Shown here piece by piece: positions 1 through 12,035 of a stretch of DNA of 64,000 bases. Positions within the stretch are counted from its first letter, which is position 1; each line of letters starts with the position of its first letter. The DNA comes from Arctopsyche grandis. Its lineage: Eukaryota > Arthropoda > Insecta > Trichoptera > Hydropsychidae. The stretch lies in contig NC_135362.1 of NCBI RefSeq assembly GCF_051622035.1, positions 11,535,501-11,599,500 on the forward strand, read 5' to 3'. Position numbers and translations under genes: made by a program. The notes below the pieces were generated by a model that did not search any database, was not told the DNA's origin, and saw nothing but the letters and a program-made list of their open reading frames with translations.

Positions 1-653
1 ATAGTTATTGCATGCCTGATAGCATCCCCTTAGATGATAAACCAGTAGAAGTAGTAAATAATTATTTATATTTAGGTCAAATAATTGACATGTCTGGTAG
101 TAAAAATGAAGAGATAAAGAGACGTATGAAATTAGGGTGGAGTGCATTTGGACGGATGAATGCTGTTTTTAAATCAAAAATGCCACTCTGCCTGAAGAAA
201 AGGATCTTTGATCAATGCGTTTTGCCAGTGATGACGTATGGATGTGAAACTTGGACACTGAACGCCAAGATGCAAAATAAAATCCAATGCACTCAAAGAA
301 GTATGGAACGCTGTATGCTTGGCATAACGAGGAAAGACAGGAAGCGGAACACGTGGGTGAGAAATATGACAAGGGTAGTGGACATAGTGGATAGAGTGAA
401 GAGATTGAAATGGCAATGGGCGGGTCACGTAGCTAGGAGGATGGACGAAAGGTGGACAAAAGAAGTGCTTGAATGGTACCCGAGAGAAGGCAAAAGAGTA
501 AAAGGAAGACCGCAAGGAAGATGGGTGAACGAAATTAGGAAAATGTGCGGAATGAGATGGATGAGTGTTGCGCAAAACAGAGACGAGTGGAAGCGTGTTG
601 GAGAGGCCTTCATCCAGCAGTGGATGGCGAATGGCTGTAAATGATGATGATGA

Positions 654-658
<5 letters not shown>
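1..658 (+). mobile_element. 3' end of an RTE-like non-LTR retrotransposon (C-terminal reverse transcriptase ORF)
   Basis: An open frame runs from the window edge to the stop ending at 644; the first Met is at 12, but codons upstream stay open, so the ORF is cut by the window. The 210 residues match the region after the catalytic core of endonuclease-reverse transcriptases: a YLYLGQ segment near residue 19, CVLPVMTYGCETW near residue 69, an RSMER segment, WAGHVARR near residue 138, a GRPQGRW segment and a C-terminal GEAFIQQW. The frame is intact with no stops, so this copy is fairly young. The stop is followed at once by a short run of ATG/GAT triplets (about 641-658), the usual kind of RTE 3' tail, and then by a TA microsatellite. 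The exact clade is inferred from the C-terminal motifs and tail. A 75-bp copy of this same end lies at 42335-42409. Confidence 0.85.

Positions 659-747
<89 letters not shown>
655..747. repeat. (TA)n microsatellite
   Basis: About 90 bp of uninterrupted TA dinucleotides directly follow the triplet tail of the RTE-like element. It probably grew from the tail or from an AT-rich target site. Confidence 0.95.
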
Positions 748-750
<3 letters not shown>

Positions 751-823
751 TGATATGATTTCATTTTTATATGCATGTAATATATGTCATATTTTTTTCA
801 AATAAAGAAAATACAATTAATTT

Positions 824-836
824 TTTATTTTTTATT
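824..836 (-). other. Candidate polyadenylation signals for the CDA2 gene
   Basis: Two overlapping-spaced AATAAA hexamers on the minus strand (824-829 and 831-836) lie about 270-280 nt downstream of the CDA2 stop at 1106. No AATAAA was seen nearer the stop. The 838-1105 stretch is therefore read as 3' untranslated sequence; it has no other visible feature. Confidence 0.45.
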
Positions 837-1105
837 GGGTATTTTTTAAGGTTTTTTTTTAATAAAGTTACATTGAAAAAATACAAAATACGGAAGCTTT
901 TCGTATAAGATTGTAGAAGGCAAGTATAAATAAAGGATGCGTCAATATTTATAGGCCTCTTGTCGAAGACTAGATACGGTCTGATGTTTTAAATTCTATT
1001 AGGATTTAAAAAGAGTAGGAGTGGTTGGTATCAAGGATAACAATAATAATTATTATTTACACAAATCCAAATACGACAGTCTTTTCAATATAAAATAAAT
1101 TAAAA

Positions 1106-4100
1106 TTATTTTCTTACATTAAACCCTTCCCCTGTAGGGTCTAAAATCCACGGATAATTGTTGGGGCACTCCATACAGGTGAAGAGACGCAGAGTTTCTC
1201 CAGGCAACTCGCGAGTTGTCAATGGACATGCGTTAGGAAGGGAGCAGTAGGCTTGTCCCTTGACATCGCACTTTTCTTTCCATTCTTGGAAGTCTCTGAG
1301 TCCTGTGAGTTCAGTTGGATTTTGCATCCATTGGATTACTTGCAACATGGTGGTGAAGTATACATCGTTTCTGTCCAACATTTCTTCAATAAACTTGATA
1401 AGTTCTTCTTTGTATTCTTTCTTGGATTTCAACCAAGAGGCGTGGAAGTGGAGACCGAGAGGTGCCCTATTGGTACTGAAGTGACGGTTGAAGTTGTGAC
1501 GGAGAAGACGGCCAAACTGTTCACCACTTTGGACGTTAGAACAAGAGTCAACCATGTGACAACCTGGCAGAGATTCGTCGAAGGTTGGGTCATCCCTACG
1601 ATCAAGTTCGTTCATGACCATTTCCCAGACTGGGTGAGAACGAGATGGACAATTGTGAGCGTTACCGTTGCACTTGTGAGGCATACGGAAATACAAGGTG
1701 TAAGGCCAGATTGGTACGCGACCGAGGGAAGCAGTGATTGAGGCATCGTATACGAAGAATTGATCTGCCATCATTTCGAATTGCTTGTTTCCACCTACGC
1801 GGAGGTATGGGGCTCTCATTCCGATGATGGAACCATCGCTGATGTTGGCGAAACGTTCAACGATGAGACGACCTCCAGCCATTTCAGCGAGCCAATCGTC
1901 GTAAGAACCAGCGCTCCAGTATTGAGGATCGTCTTTGTGGGTCAGTGAGAAAACTGAGATTTCGTGTCCTTTCCTGTGGAGGTCTTGCACGGCTGAGTAG
2001 TTGGTGTATTTGTGCGAGACGAAGAATGTTCCTCTGATTTGACAACCATTCGGGTTTTGTCTGTTTCCGTTGAAAAGTTCTTCGTAAAGGTCGATGTTGT
2101 CTACGTTGACGGCTCCGTTGAAAGTGATAGTGATCATTTGAGGTACTTGATTTGGCTCGATTTGACCAGGAATACGTGTACCATCAGCAGAGCAGAAACA
2201 ATCGGGAAGTGTGCATTGGTTGGGATCGCAGTCCGGTGCCCTGTTAGGATCAGTTTCAACGGCTGAAAATGAACAGAGAATATTTTAGAAATCAGAAGAA
2301 TTTTTAAGGTATTTCAGAAAAAGACAGAGATCGAAGTGCTCACTGCAAGCATTTTCATCAGACTCGTCCTTGCAATCAGGCTTTCCGTTACAAAACAGAT
2401 CCTTTTCGATACATTCACCATTTCCGCAGGATAATTTTCCTTCTGGGCAAATTGGCTCGTCAGTCTTCAAGATGGGCAAAACTTTTCTTGGTTCTGAAAT
2501 CAAACGGTGAGAAAATAAATAAATTAAAATGCGAAGACACATCATTGTGGGGAGTCGCTTTCACGTCGTGTTTGGTACCAGCAAGAACTGGAAGTGAAAG
2601 AGTTTATTAATGGAAAGTTAAAACACACACAAGAGGTCACGTGAAATATTAATGATAAAAGATTTGAAACAAGAAAACGTATAGTTTTATTAGCACAAAT
2701 GAAGACTGAAAAAGTTAAGAAACAAACATTTGAATTTGTATACAGAAAACAGTAAAAAATTTATAATTCTTTTGTTTTATTATTTATTACCTTAATTTAT
2801 ATAGAATTCAAACTGAACGATCATTTTTGGAAAATAATATAAATAAAAATTAAAAGAAAAGTTTCATATTAAAAAATAAAAGCGAATGCTTAAGTTTTAT
2901 TAGAATTGTTATATACTTAAATTCAATAAAGTAAGTAAAATCGATATTGACATAATAAGCCGAAGATTTAGGAGTAAAATTAATAAAGTAAAGTATTAAA
3001 AGATGTGCATTTGTGAATTATTATTATTATGTATAATTTTAGTGAAAATATGAAATGAAACTGTTACATGCATTAGTTAATCAGTAGATGCGGATTTTTT
3101 TTTAAGCCCAAGAGATATAATAAAACCTTATATAATATTATACACATGGTTAAAGGGAAAAAGTAGATACGTACGTATAATCTGTTTCTGGATGTATGAT
3201 AAATTGTCTAATCGTATGATCATTTTATGTGGTGGACACAAAGAGTCTGTTAGAATATCAATTATATCTACCAGGTATTAAACCAATTTTCCATCCAGAA
3301 AAAGACTACATGCATGTTATTAGGTAGGTATAGCAAAATACGAAAAAAATATGTACACAGAGAGCAGATGAACAGAAGGAAGTGAAAGGAGGGGATGAAA
3401 GGGGGGCACCAGTTTTTGCTAAACCAAACGGTGAAATATAACTGTTGATTTAACTGCGTATTTTTATTGCAACTTTATTTTTATCATGCATATCAAATTC
3501 TACGGTCGTGCGGATCAACTACTTGTGTCCCCCGACTGCACACCAACCAAGAAAAACTACCTACGTTCCAACCAGTTGTTTGTTGAATAATGAAAACTTA
3601 CTTTCAAGCTTATCACAGTTGGTCACTTTACCCTTCCAATCGCAAGTTTGCTTGTCGACATCGAACGCTAAGCCAGATGGGCAAGTGATCTGTTTAAGAC
3701 CTGATCTAGTACACCTGGTCGGAAAGAAAATAATAATCTGATCAATAAAAATGGTAAATGTGAGCGAAGCGGACCGTGCCGTAACATATACAAGGGGAGG
3801 GGGGGTTCGTCCCACGTGCCCCACAGTTTCCGACACCGGCCGCTTCTTCAGTTCAAAATACAAACTTACTTTCCACTTGGTCGCAATTTTTAACGTTAGT
3901 TTTCCAGTCACAGGTCTGGCGATCAATATCGAAGGCCAAGCCTCCAGGACAGCGCACAGATGCCAGGCGTGTCACGCCGTTCTCTGCTCCCTTATCACAC
4001 CTATACAACACATCTTTATCAAATTATCTTACACGCTAAAAGCACATAGCCAAGCTTACTTCACAAAATCCTCCCCCCCTATGTTCATATCCCACGATGA

Positions 4101-6593
4101 CTATAACTATTCCTTTGATTTATTCAACCAAATATGATTGAATAAATCAATTCCAGTTGTGCAACGTACAAATCTTTCAAAACTAATAACTAAATGACTG
4201 ACTAACAACTGTAGGCATAAAAATTCATACAGTTTAGTCATCCGTTTCGCATATATGGTTTTGAAACATTAGCAAATTGCATTCCAAAGATTTGCCCTCC
4301 CCCAAGTATTCAATTAAACACGGTGTATTAATTAGTATACTTCAAATGCTTTGATTCTGAAAATTAAACGTTATAATTTAAAATAAAACAATTTTTCTGA
4401 CGCTAATCTTTTTAAATGTAGTTAACGAATTTGAGGTTGAATTGAAACATATTCACATAGTATGAAATACAACAACATAAAAATTTTATTCAATGCGTCA
4501 AAATTGAAAACTGGAACCTTAAATAGTTCCGCATGAATTACTCTCTAATTACCAATGACATTAGTCTTAGATTGTACATAATGTATTAATTTTTGTAACT
4601 AATTAAAGGTCATAATATACAATTCCTGTTTTGATGACAGTACAAATTAGACAAATACCTTTCATATTATATATCAAGATTGCTGAAATTTAATATCGGT
4701 ATATTAGATACGAATAATGTATAGTTATTAAATCACGTGCAGTAATTTTTAAAGTAGATTTTTTTCTATAATTTACATTATATTTATATTGATATTTTGT
4801 TACTATTGGCATAAGATTTTAGCATTTATATTACCTGACTACTTCTCTGCAATCACCCTCATTCGTCAATCTGAAATATTCGTCAGCGGGACGATCGTGA
4901 CACAGTTCTTCGGGACTCTGATCAGGTCCATCATCATCCTCCTGCCGCTTCACACGTGCAGCATCACCTAAACATTAAAAAAAATTTAGTATTGGATATG
5001 CGAAATTAATCTACAGAAAGAACATTCTAACGGTATTTACGGATAAAAACGGACCAGTACGGAAAAAAATTATATATTTTCAAATCAAAATGGAATCGTT
5101 TTCGACTTACAAATACTGGCTTACGGACAATGCGGAAGAACGAGAGCTTTGTTCGAATCGAATCGATTACCGGTTCGACGAGAATCTACATAGAAGTGGT
5201 CGGATAAAACGTGCCGAGTAACGGGCTCAGTTCACTTTCCATGTCGGCGTCATCGCGTAAGGTCACATTTCGCTTTCCTTAACACTAAACAGGTTTTACA
5301 GCCATGGAAGCTGTGTGTGCACCGGTGGACAAATGGCGGAGGGCACAGCCAACTGCAGACCATCGAAAATCTGAAATCGAGGTCGCGCGAGAGCTTCAAA
5401 ACTCACTTTTCATGAAAATATCCAAACTCGACCACCACTTGCGCAACAGCATCTTTTTTTCCGGTTGTTTTCGGCTCGTTTGCTAAAATATCACTTTCCC
5501 TTGTCGCGCTTTCGGCGCACGCGAAGGAAAAGCCACGTATATAAATAAATAAATAAACAGATACATTGGTGAAAACGCGACGAAATATCCATTGCAGTAA
5601 TTGGAACGATTTGCAACTCGAACGTGCCTATGTATTATAATATACACAGAATACTTGCTCCGCCTCGGGCCATTCGTTTCGTTTCTTCGGCGCGGTGTTA
5701 TATTAGAAATCGCGTTTGTTGAACTGCATTATATATATATATATAATGTATATAATCTATAGACACATACACGTGCTGAAAATGCGAAGATTTTTAACTA
5801 AAGTGCGAGCGTTTCATGCAAATTTTTAAATTATGCACTCTCGAAACGTTCGAAAACAAAAAAATCTAGGTTGACAAGTACGTCACTTTGAATAAATTTA
5901 TAATTAATTTGAGACCATACATATGTACATACATACATATATTTGTAACAGCGATACAAGTGGGCGACTATAACGGCTCCTATCATACATATATACATAC
6001 ATGCATTTATGTATTTACTTGCATTTGTATAATAACAATAACTATTATTATTTTACGATGAAAAAAATTATGATGATGCATACACTAATTGAGTATTTAT
6101 GTATTGCTTACACTTAAATAATATAAATCAATATATAAAACTTTTCAATATATTATATTATACTTACAATTATAATTCGTAAAAGCAAAAGTATAAATAG
6201 AGAAATATATTGAAAAAATTCTCTATATGAAAACTATTAATTAAAACTAAAGGACAATTGTTACAGTGTATTGTATGATTATATAACAACTAAAATTCGT
6301 ATGCATGCATGGTTTTGTGAACATTTATATCAAGAAACATCAACGCGCGCGTACTACTGAAACCCGAAACGTACATTTTCAAATTATTGAAACAAGGCTT
6401 ATTCAAAATTTAAAATATAAGAGAAACAATTGAATTGAATAAAATAAAAATAATGAAACTCCATTTAAAGTTTGTTTTTATTATTCTCTTTTATTTTTTC
6501 ATAAAGTCAAATTTGTATATTCGAAACTGTTAACTAACCTGCGACTGCGAAGACGAATAGAGCGAAGCAAAGCAGGAGGGTAGTTCGCGCCAT
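1106..6593 (-). CDS. verm: Chitin deacetylase 2 (vermiform-type), spliced, two isoforms, likely catalytically inactive
   Basis: Secreted CE4-family protein of cuticular and tracheal chitin matrices. Exons (minus strand): 6593-6539 signal peptide; 4967-4835; then either 4000-3870 (3a) or 3714-3602 (3b); 2493-2344; 2262-1106. All joins are in frame with GT/AG ends, giving 541 residues (3a) or 535 (3b), usual for this family. Domains: signal peptide 1-18, a VKRQ basic site, a chitin-binding domain with paired cysteines at about 37-105, an LDLa domain at about 119-156 with the DxxDxSDE signature, and the deacetylase from M199. Where CE4 enzymes carry two Asp in motif 1 this protein reads TFNGAV (N205, G206), and the first His of motif 2 is Phe (FSLTH, F261). 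Motif 3 (RAPYLRVGG), WPYT and FHASWL remain. So the fold seems kept but the zinc/catalytic site does not. The name CDA2 rests on the duplicated chitin-binding exon and the FNGAV/FSLTH signature, which from memory mark insect CDA2; it was not checked. The ATG sits in a good context (ATCATGG). Confidence 0.93.
2494..3601 (-). other. CDA2 intron 3b-4
   Basis: 1108-bp intron with no coding signal. The only notable patch is a G-rich run on the plus strand at about 3388-3412 (C-rich in the transcript). The rest is AT-rich sequence. Confidence 0.7.
3602..3714 (-). other. verm: CDA2 alternative exon 3b (second half of chitin-binding domain)
   Basis: 113-nt exon with acceptor CAG before 3714 and donor GTAAGT after 3602. 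It encodes CTRSGLKQITCPSGL and continues AFDVDKQTCDW to NCDKLE. Start and end phases are identical to exon 3a, so either can be used. Including both breaks the frame (131+113 = 244 nt, not a multiple of three), so use must be mutually exclusive. Its sequence is closer to the CDA1 equivalent (CTSSGLQAIRCPAGL) than to exon 3a. Confidence 0.9.
3870..4000 (-). other. verm: CDA2 alternative exon 3a (second half of chitin-binding domain)
   Basis: 131-nt exon with acceptor TAG before 4000 and donor GTAAGT after 3870. It starts G|TGT (completing Arg-Cys) and ends GAA-A, the same phases as exon 3b. It encodes CDKGAENGVTRLASV and continues RCPGGLAFDIDRQTCDW to NCDQVE. It has six residues more than 3b between the first and second cysteine. 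It is the upstream member of the pair in transcription order. Confidence 0.9.
4001..4834 (-). other. CDA2 intron 2-3a
   Basis: 834-bp AT-rich intron between the first chitin-binding exon and alternative exon 3a. Nothing else is visible in it. Confidence 0.7.
4968..6538 (-). other. CDA2 intron 1
   Basis: 1571-bp intron. A GC-richer, CpG-containing block occupies about 5090-5560, with an ACCGGTTC motif near 5170; intronic regulatory sequence is possible. The remainder holds CATA/TATG repeats and AT-rich sequence. Confidence 0.6.
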
Positions 6594-6606
6594 GATGGCT
6601 ACAGAT

Positions 6607-6666
6607 AGACTGAGCCGCTGCTGCTGATGGCGGTTTCCACCATAAAATGGTGGAAGCTTCCACCAT
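6607..6666 (-). promoter_or_regulatory. Candidate core promoter of CDA2
   Basis: On the minus strand an arthropod-type initiator TCAGTC (6613-6608) lies 18 nt before the ATG at 6593. A TATA-like TTTTATGG (6647-6640) lies about 30-36 bp upstream of the initiator A (6611). A perfect 20-bp palindrome overlaps the upstream edge (6647-6666). The spacing fits a TATA+Inr promoter with an 18-nt leader, but the TATA match is weak. Confidence 0.4.
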
Positions 6667-7084
6667 GCTTGCGCAGGCGCACCTTTTCGTCCAATCGACA
6701 TAAACCGCTCAAGGGGTTTCAAAGCGCGGCCCGCAGTTAATCGACCCATCAATTATCGAAATACATCAAGGATATTGCTGCAATGGTTGTTATGTAAGAC
6801 GATATTATTGTCAGCCTTCGATTAGTATAAGTACACAAAGTTTATTGATAATTATATGCGGAATTTGTACTCATCACGGATCACTCACAATTTGGTGTCT
6901 GTGGTGAAAGTGGTCTCCGATGAAAATTAAGTAAAAAAGTTAAACTGGTTGTTTTGCGTATTGGCAACGACACTTAAGGATCACTATAGACGGTCTATAT
7001 TTAAAACCATAGAACAAAGACCGATTATATTTAAAACCATTGAACTTTTTAAAATCGACAGAAAATGTTTTATTTTAAATAAAA
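6667..7084. other. CDA2 upstream region
   Basis: GC-richer sequence up to about 6750, then AT-rich sequence up to a SINE. No gene is visible; promoter-proximal control elements are possible. Confidence 0.4.
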
Positions 7085-7500
7085 CGAGCAGCATAGCTCG
7101 GTCGTTTAGCTTCTGCTTAGCGTCGAGAGACGCTGGGTTCGATCCCATGAGCTGACCTCGATTGAAAAGAGTATATCTGTAGTGCTGCTGGTCAGATCGT
7201 TTCCTATCAGAGTTTGCCAATTTTCTCTGATTTCATTGTTGAAACGGTTCCCGATTAAAAATTGGCTAAAAATCCTTCCTACCTACTATGTCACCACTAC
7301 TTGAGTATGATTAATGAACAATACAATTTATGTACAATTCATAGATGTCTCGTTAATTTGCGAGTTGTCAGTGTCTCGTAATTCAGCGACTTGTATAATG
7401 AAAAAATGCTGTATTGTTTGTAATTGGCCAGGAAGGCGCATTGGGGTTTACTTGTAAGGCCTTCCTGGTATAAAATGTAATAAAAAAAAATAAAAAAATT
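7085..7500 (+). mobile_element. tRNA-derived SINE, head A, tail 1 (full-length copy)
   Basis: The head carries a box A-like TAGCTCGGTCG (from 7093) and box B GGTTCGATCCC (from 7136). The shared central domain follows (about 7188-7275: TCGTTTCCTATCAGAGTTTG and ending GAAACGGTTCC). Then come the segment CCTACCTACTATGTCACCAC, a hairpin tail (10-bp arms CCAGGAAGGC / GCCTTCCTGG, about 7428-7471) and an A-rich end. It is copied in whole or part at several other sites in the window. Confidence 0.8.
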
Positions 7501-10500
7501 ATTAAGAATTATAAATTAACTGGAAATTATAATAATAACTATGCTTTTTCACTTTATTTTCATATACACGAAGTATTACCAGAAAAAATGTTATTTTAAT
7601 GATAAATGTTGACGTCGAAGTTGAAAATAATGGAAAAAAAAAAAACACATGAAAAATCCCTTGAACAAATAATATTATTTTATGACAAATAAATAGAGCT
7701 TAGAGACACTCGTAAATAAGAGCAAGTTAAATGAAATAAAATACTCATAATTATTCTAAAAAATATAAAATTACGTACTGGTATAAAAATTTGATTATAG
7801 CTGCTATTTTCAGTGGATCGATACTTCATAACTGTACATACACATAATATTTGTTTGTGAGAACAAAGAAAGTTCTCACTGTGTGTGACTATTTTTCTGT
7901 GTTCAAACATCTTCAAAATAAAAAAAAAAACTGTTTGATTCGTTCTACGGAAAAATCAAAAATTTCTAAGAAAGTTTTTTTAAATCTCATTTTATTGCTG
8001 GCTTAATTAAAATTTTAATTTTAACTTATTTTGTTTAATATAATATAATATAATGAATATAAACTGAAATTTAATCGCAGATTATCATTAGTAGATTGTT
8101 TAATTTATTATTTATACAAACGTCAAAAGATGTCTCAAAACGAACAATCTTTCTGAAATATGAAAAAATTTAAAAATATTTTTGCATCCTTTCCAAATGA
8201 GATAAGTATACACAATTTATCTTTTATATAACAGAAGTGAACGTTATTTAATTTAATTATATAATATCTGGAATTCATCACCATTTATTTCAATAAAGTT
8301 GAATAAATCATTAAACTCGCTTGAGATGCCCTGATGTCGGAGGACATTTGCCATAACGACCACTTTCTAGAATTGTTGAGCGACAACACAAGATAGTAGG
8401 AGGCTGAGGGGCATAGATCGCGTCGTAGACTTAAAATTCTATGCCAACAAACATAACTAAATTTTCATACCAAACACATTCGTTTTCACATTAACAACTA
8501 TACAAGTCACACGTTCAATAAGAGTACAGAATTTGATTCTAATGTAACACAATTTGTTGCCAAATATGCAATACCAATAATAAATAGTTCAATTGTATGT
8601 AATTCATATAAAAGAGAAAATTTTTCATTAATTTAACATGTAAATTATTTGAAACTGCTGACAAGTTTGTCGTGTTAAATAATACTTAATACACGTTATG
8701 TTCGACCGATTGTGAAGTAAATAATAAATCGTTGTAATTCGTGTGGTATTATAGATATCTGAGACTGTTTTATTTGAAATAACTTGCAACAACCAGTTCA
8801 ATATCTTAAACCAGATACTCAGATGTTCAAATGGCAATTTTAAGATACAATTAACGTCTAATAAATTTTATTGATCAGATGCCTCTCAGAATATCCACAA
8901 GGCTATTCCAATTTGCATATTTGCTAAAAGTTTCCATGGTAACATTGTTCAAAGGCGACCTTGTTAATGGGAGTGTTATATTATATTATATAAAAAAATA
9001 ACTGTAAATCATGCGGAACTCTTTATAATGACATCAAATTAATTTTTGCAACCAGCTACAGGTGAACCACTTTTATCGATCACGCGATCTATCAAATGTC
9101 AAAGTTCGGCATTTGAAATTTTTAGCGTACATAATGTGAAAAAAAGTTTAATTACGCCAAATATTTCCTACTCACGTTTTATCATACACACATAGTAGAT
9201 ACAATCAGAAATAGTTTCGCTAAATCGTGATTTAAAACATTCGTATATGGTGCTGCTGTTGACCTGTCCTGACTAGTTTCATAATGAACTGCGAATAAAT
9301 CTGCAGTTTGACATTTGTAAGATTCCGAATAAATTTTCGTTTGGAATTTATGTACGATTGTTTAAATGTCATCTACGAGTCCATCATCAGCAATTACATC
9401 ACATAGAATAGTAGTTATAAATGCTTGAGAAGATTGCAGACGGAAAATTTCACCGATCATTTCATAGAAAGCCAAATAAATTACAATTTCCAAGGCCAAT
9501 TTGAATATGTACCTATATCTAATAATTAACTAATAAATAATTATTTATTCAAAGTATTACTGTTACTATTATTAATGGGTGATACTGGTTTATGAATAAT
9601 TGTAGTTTTCAATTTTCATCACTGGATATCCAATACTCGCGAAAATACATGAGTACATTTGAGTGCAACGAAAAACTTTCCTTAGATTGCAAATATTCAG
9701 AAACTTGATTTACTGGTATATTATTGTGTAACTATTAAGGTTTCTTAGAAATATGTTTATTATTTTTCTGTAATGGTTCTTAGAGCCCGAAACTTATTGA
9801 TTTTTTTACATATTCAGCAGTTCGTAGAACCACTTTAATATTATGAATATATTATCGTACTCGGGATACTGCATATTATTCCAACGTCTTTAGTTTATTT
9901 TGAAAATGATTTGTATGAAGCAAGTTGGAGATAGCTCAGAAGGGTTTGAACTCTTGGATAGGTACACGTTTTATTCCGTTTGATTTTATTTCTTTTGATA
10001 AAATCTAACGACGAAAGTCTGGCGCCATGTTTTCGCGGGGATACGACGCCAACGCCGTAAATAACAACCAGTTCTTGCAGCGCCGATGTGCTTTTTTGCA
10101 CCACCACCTTTTCGGATTGCATCTTGTGTTGGCGTGGAAAATAAAAGACATTTTTTCAGGTCTCACAAATCTCTTTAGGAATGCAAAGAGGAGCTCGGTC
10201 CTCCTTCCACACGGTCCCAGGTTGACGACCTCCAGTTGTTTCGACAAACAAACGATAAACCATCCGCTACCAATGTCAAAGACACGTCGTCAATCGGCCA
10301 TCGCCGAAAAGGGAAATGGCCAAAGCGCACGCGCCTATTAATTTCGAGTCATAACGACGAACCGAACGGTACTTTGACGACAACTGTTGTTAGCATATAA
10401 ATAAATAAATAAATAATAATAAAAAAGCGCATTCCAAAGTCGTACCTGACACGAAGCTCAAAAGTTTGCTTTTCACACAAAGCATTTCTTTAGATTTTCA

Positions 10501-11400
10501 CATTAGCATAATGCAGCCTAAAATTAGAGGATGACGGTATGAGGAAAATCGTATGCGAGTCGTATCCTGTTCATTTTTTTAACATATTTTCAATACCATA
10601 TTTCATAACGATTATTAAATCAATGTTTTGCAAATCGTTTCCATCGAGTAAAATAACATAACATTATCATAACTATCATTAACATGACAGAAGTCTTCGC
10701 CTTCTTTTAAAAAATATGATACCGGCCCGAAAATTTTCAAAGTTACATATATACTTTTACTCTGATCAATATTTTTATTTGCATGATATGTTATATATGT
10801 ATAGGTAGAACATTTATTATTTTATTTTTTTAATATTTAATTAATTAATTAATTATTTTTTTATTAATTTGATCCATATTTTTAAAAACACACTTGTTAA
10901 AAAAAATAAATAACAATAAAACGTATATAAAATAGTCTTATTTATCTTCTTTTTTCGTATAAATATGTAGTTTCCTTTTGAAAGTTACGTCTTGTATCAT
11001 CAATGGTAACATCTAATGAGGTAACGAAAACTGCCATGGTCTCCCAGATTAAGCCTCGAAAGTCTTTGAAATAGGGTTTGAAAACCTGTACTATATTATA
11101 CATATTGATTCTAATTAATTTCTTACTCACTAAATAAGCTCAGCAGACAATATCTGAAAAATATATGATAATGTCAAGAAACGTTCAATGCCTTAATGAT
11201 CAATGACCGATATTGGGCACAAAAAGTCAAAATCTTACAGTCCAATTTTCTAATAACTCATATATTGACACTCTGTATATTTATATATAAAGCAGAAATT
11301 AAATGGGACTTATATTTTATTTATGAGGCGGTATAATATGAGTAAATCAGTGGTCTTGATTTTCCGATACGGTCTAGGTCCTCATTTCGTTCCCATCATA
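7501..11400. other. Intergenic, no gene seen
   Basis: AT-rich sequence with no supportable ORF. A GC-richer patch at about 10020-10340 stands out, but its ORFs on both strands show no protein-family signal. Confidence 0.6.
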
Positions 11401-11401
11401 A

Positions 11402-12035
<634 letters not shown>

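Noticed and set aside
565-776. Frames encoding long Ile-Tyr repeats
   Set aside because: Translation of the TA microsatellite; the same applies at 11512-11785.
1253-1741. 162-codon open frame on the plus strand
   Set aside because: It is the antisense shadow of the CDA2 catalytic exon.
3561-3926. 121-codon minus-strand open frame spanning the two alternative exons
   Set aside because: It reads through the 155-bp intron between 3a and 3b; the splice sites and chitin-binding motifs show two separate exons.
5160-5185. ACCGGTTC motif as a Grainyhead site in CDA2 intron 1
   Set aside because: Half-matching consensus only, no cluster.
10005-10341. Overlapping open frames of 80-104 codons on both strands
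   Set aside because: No domain, no initiator context or splice signals of note; a side effect of higher GC content.
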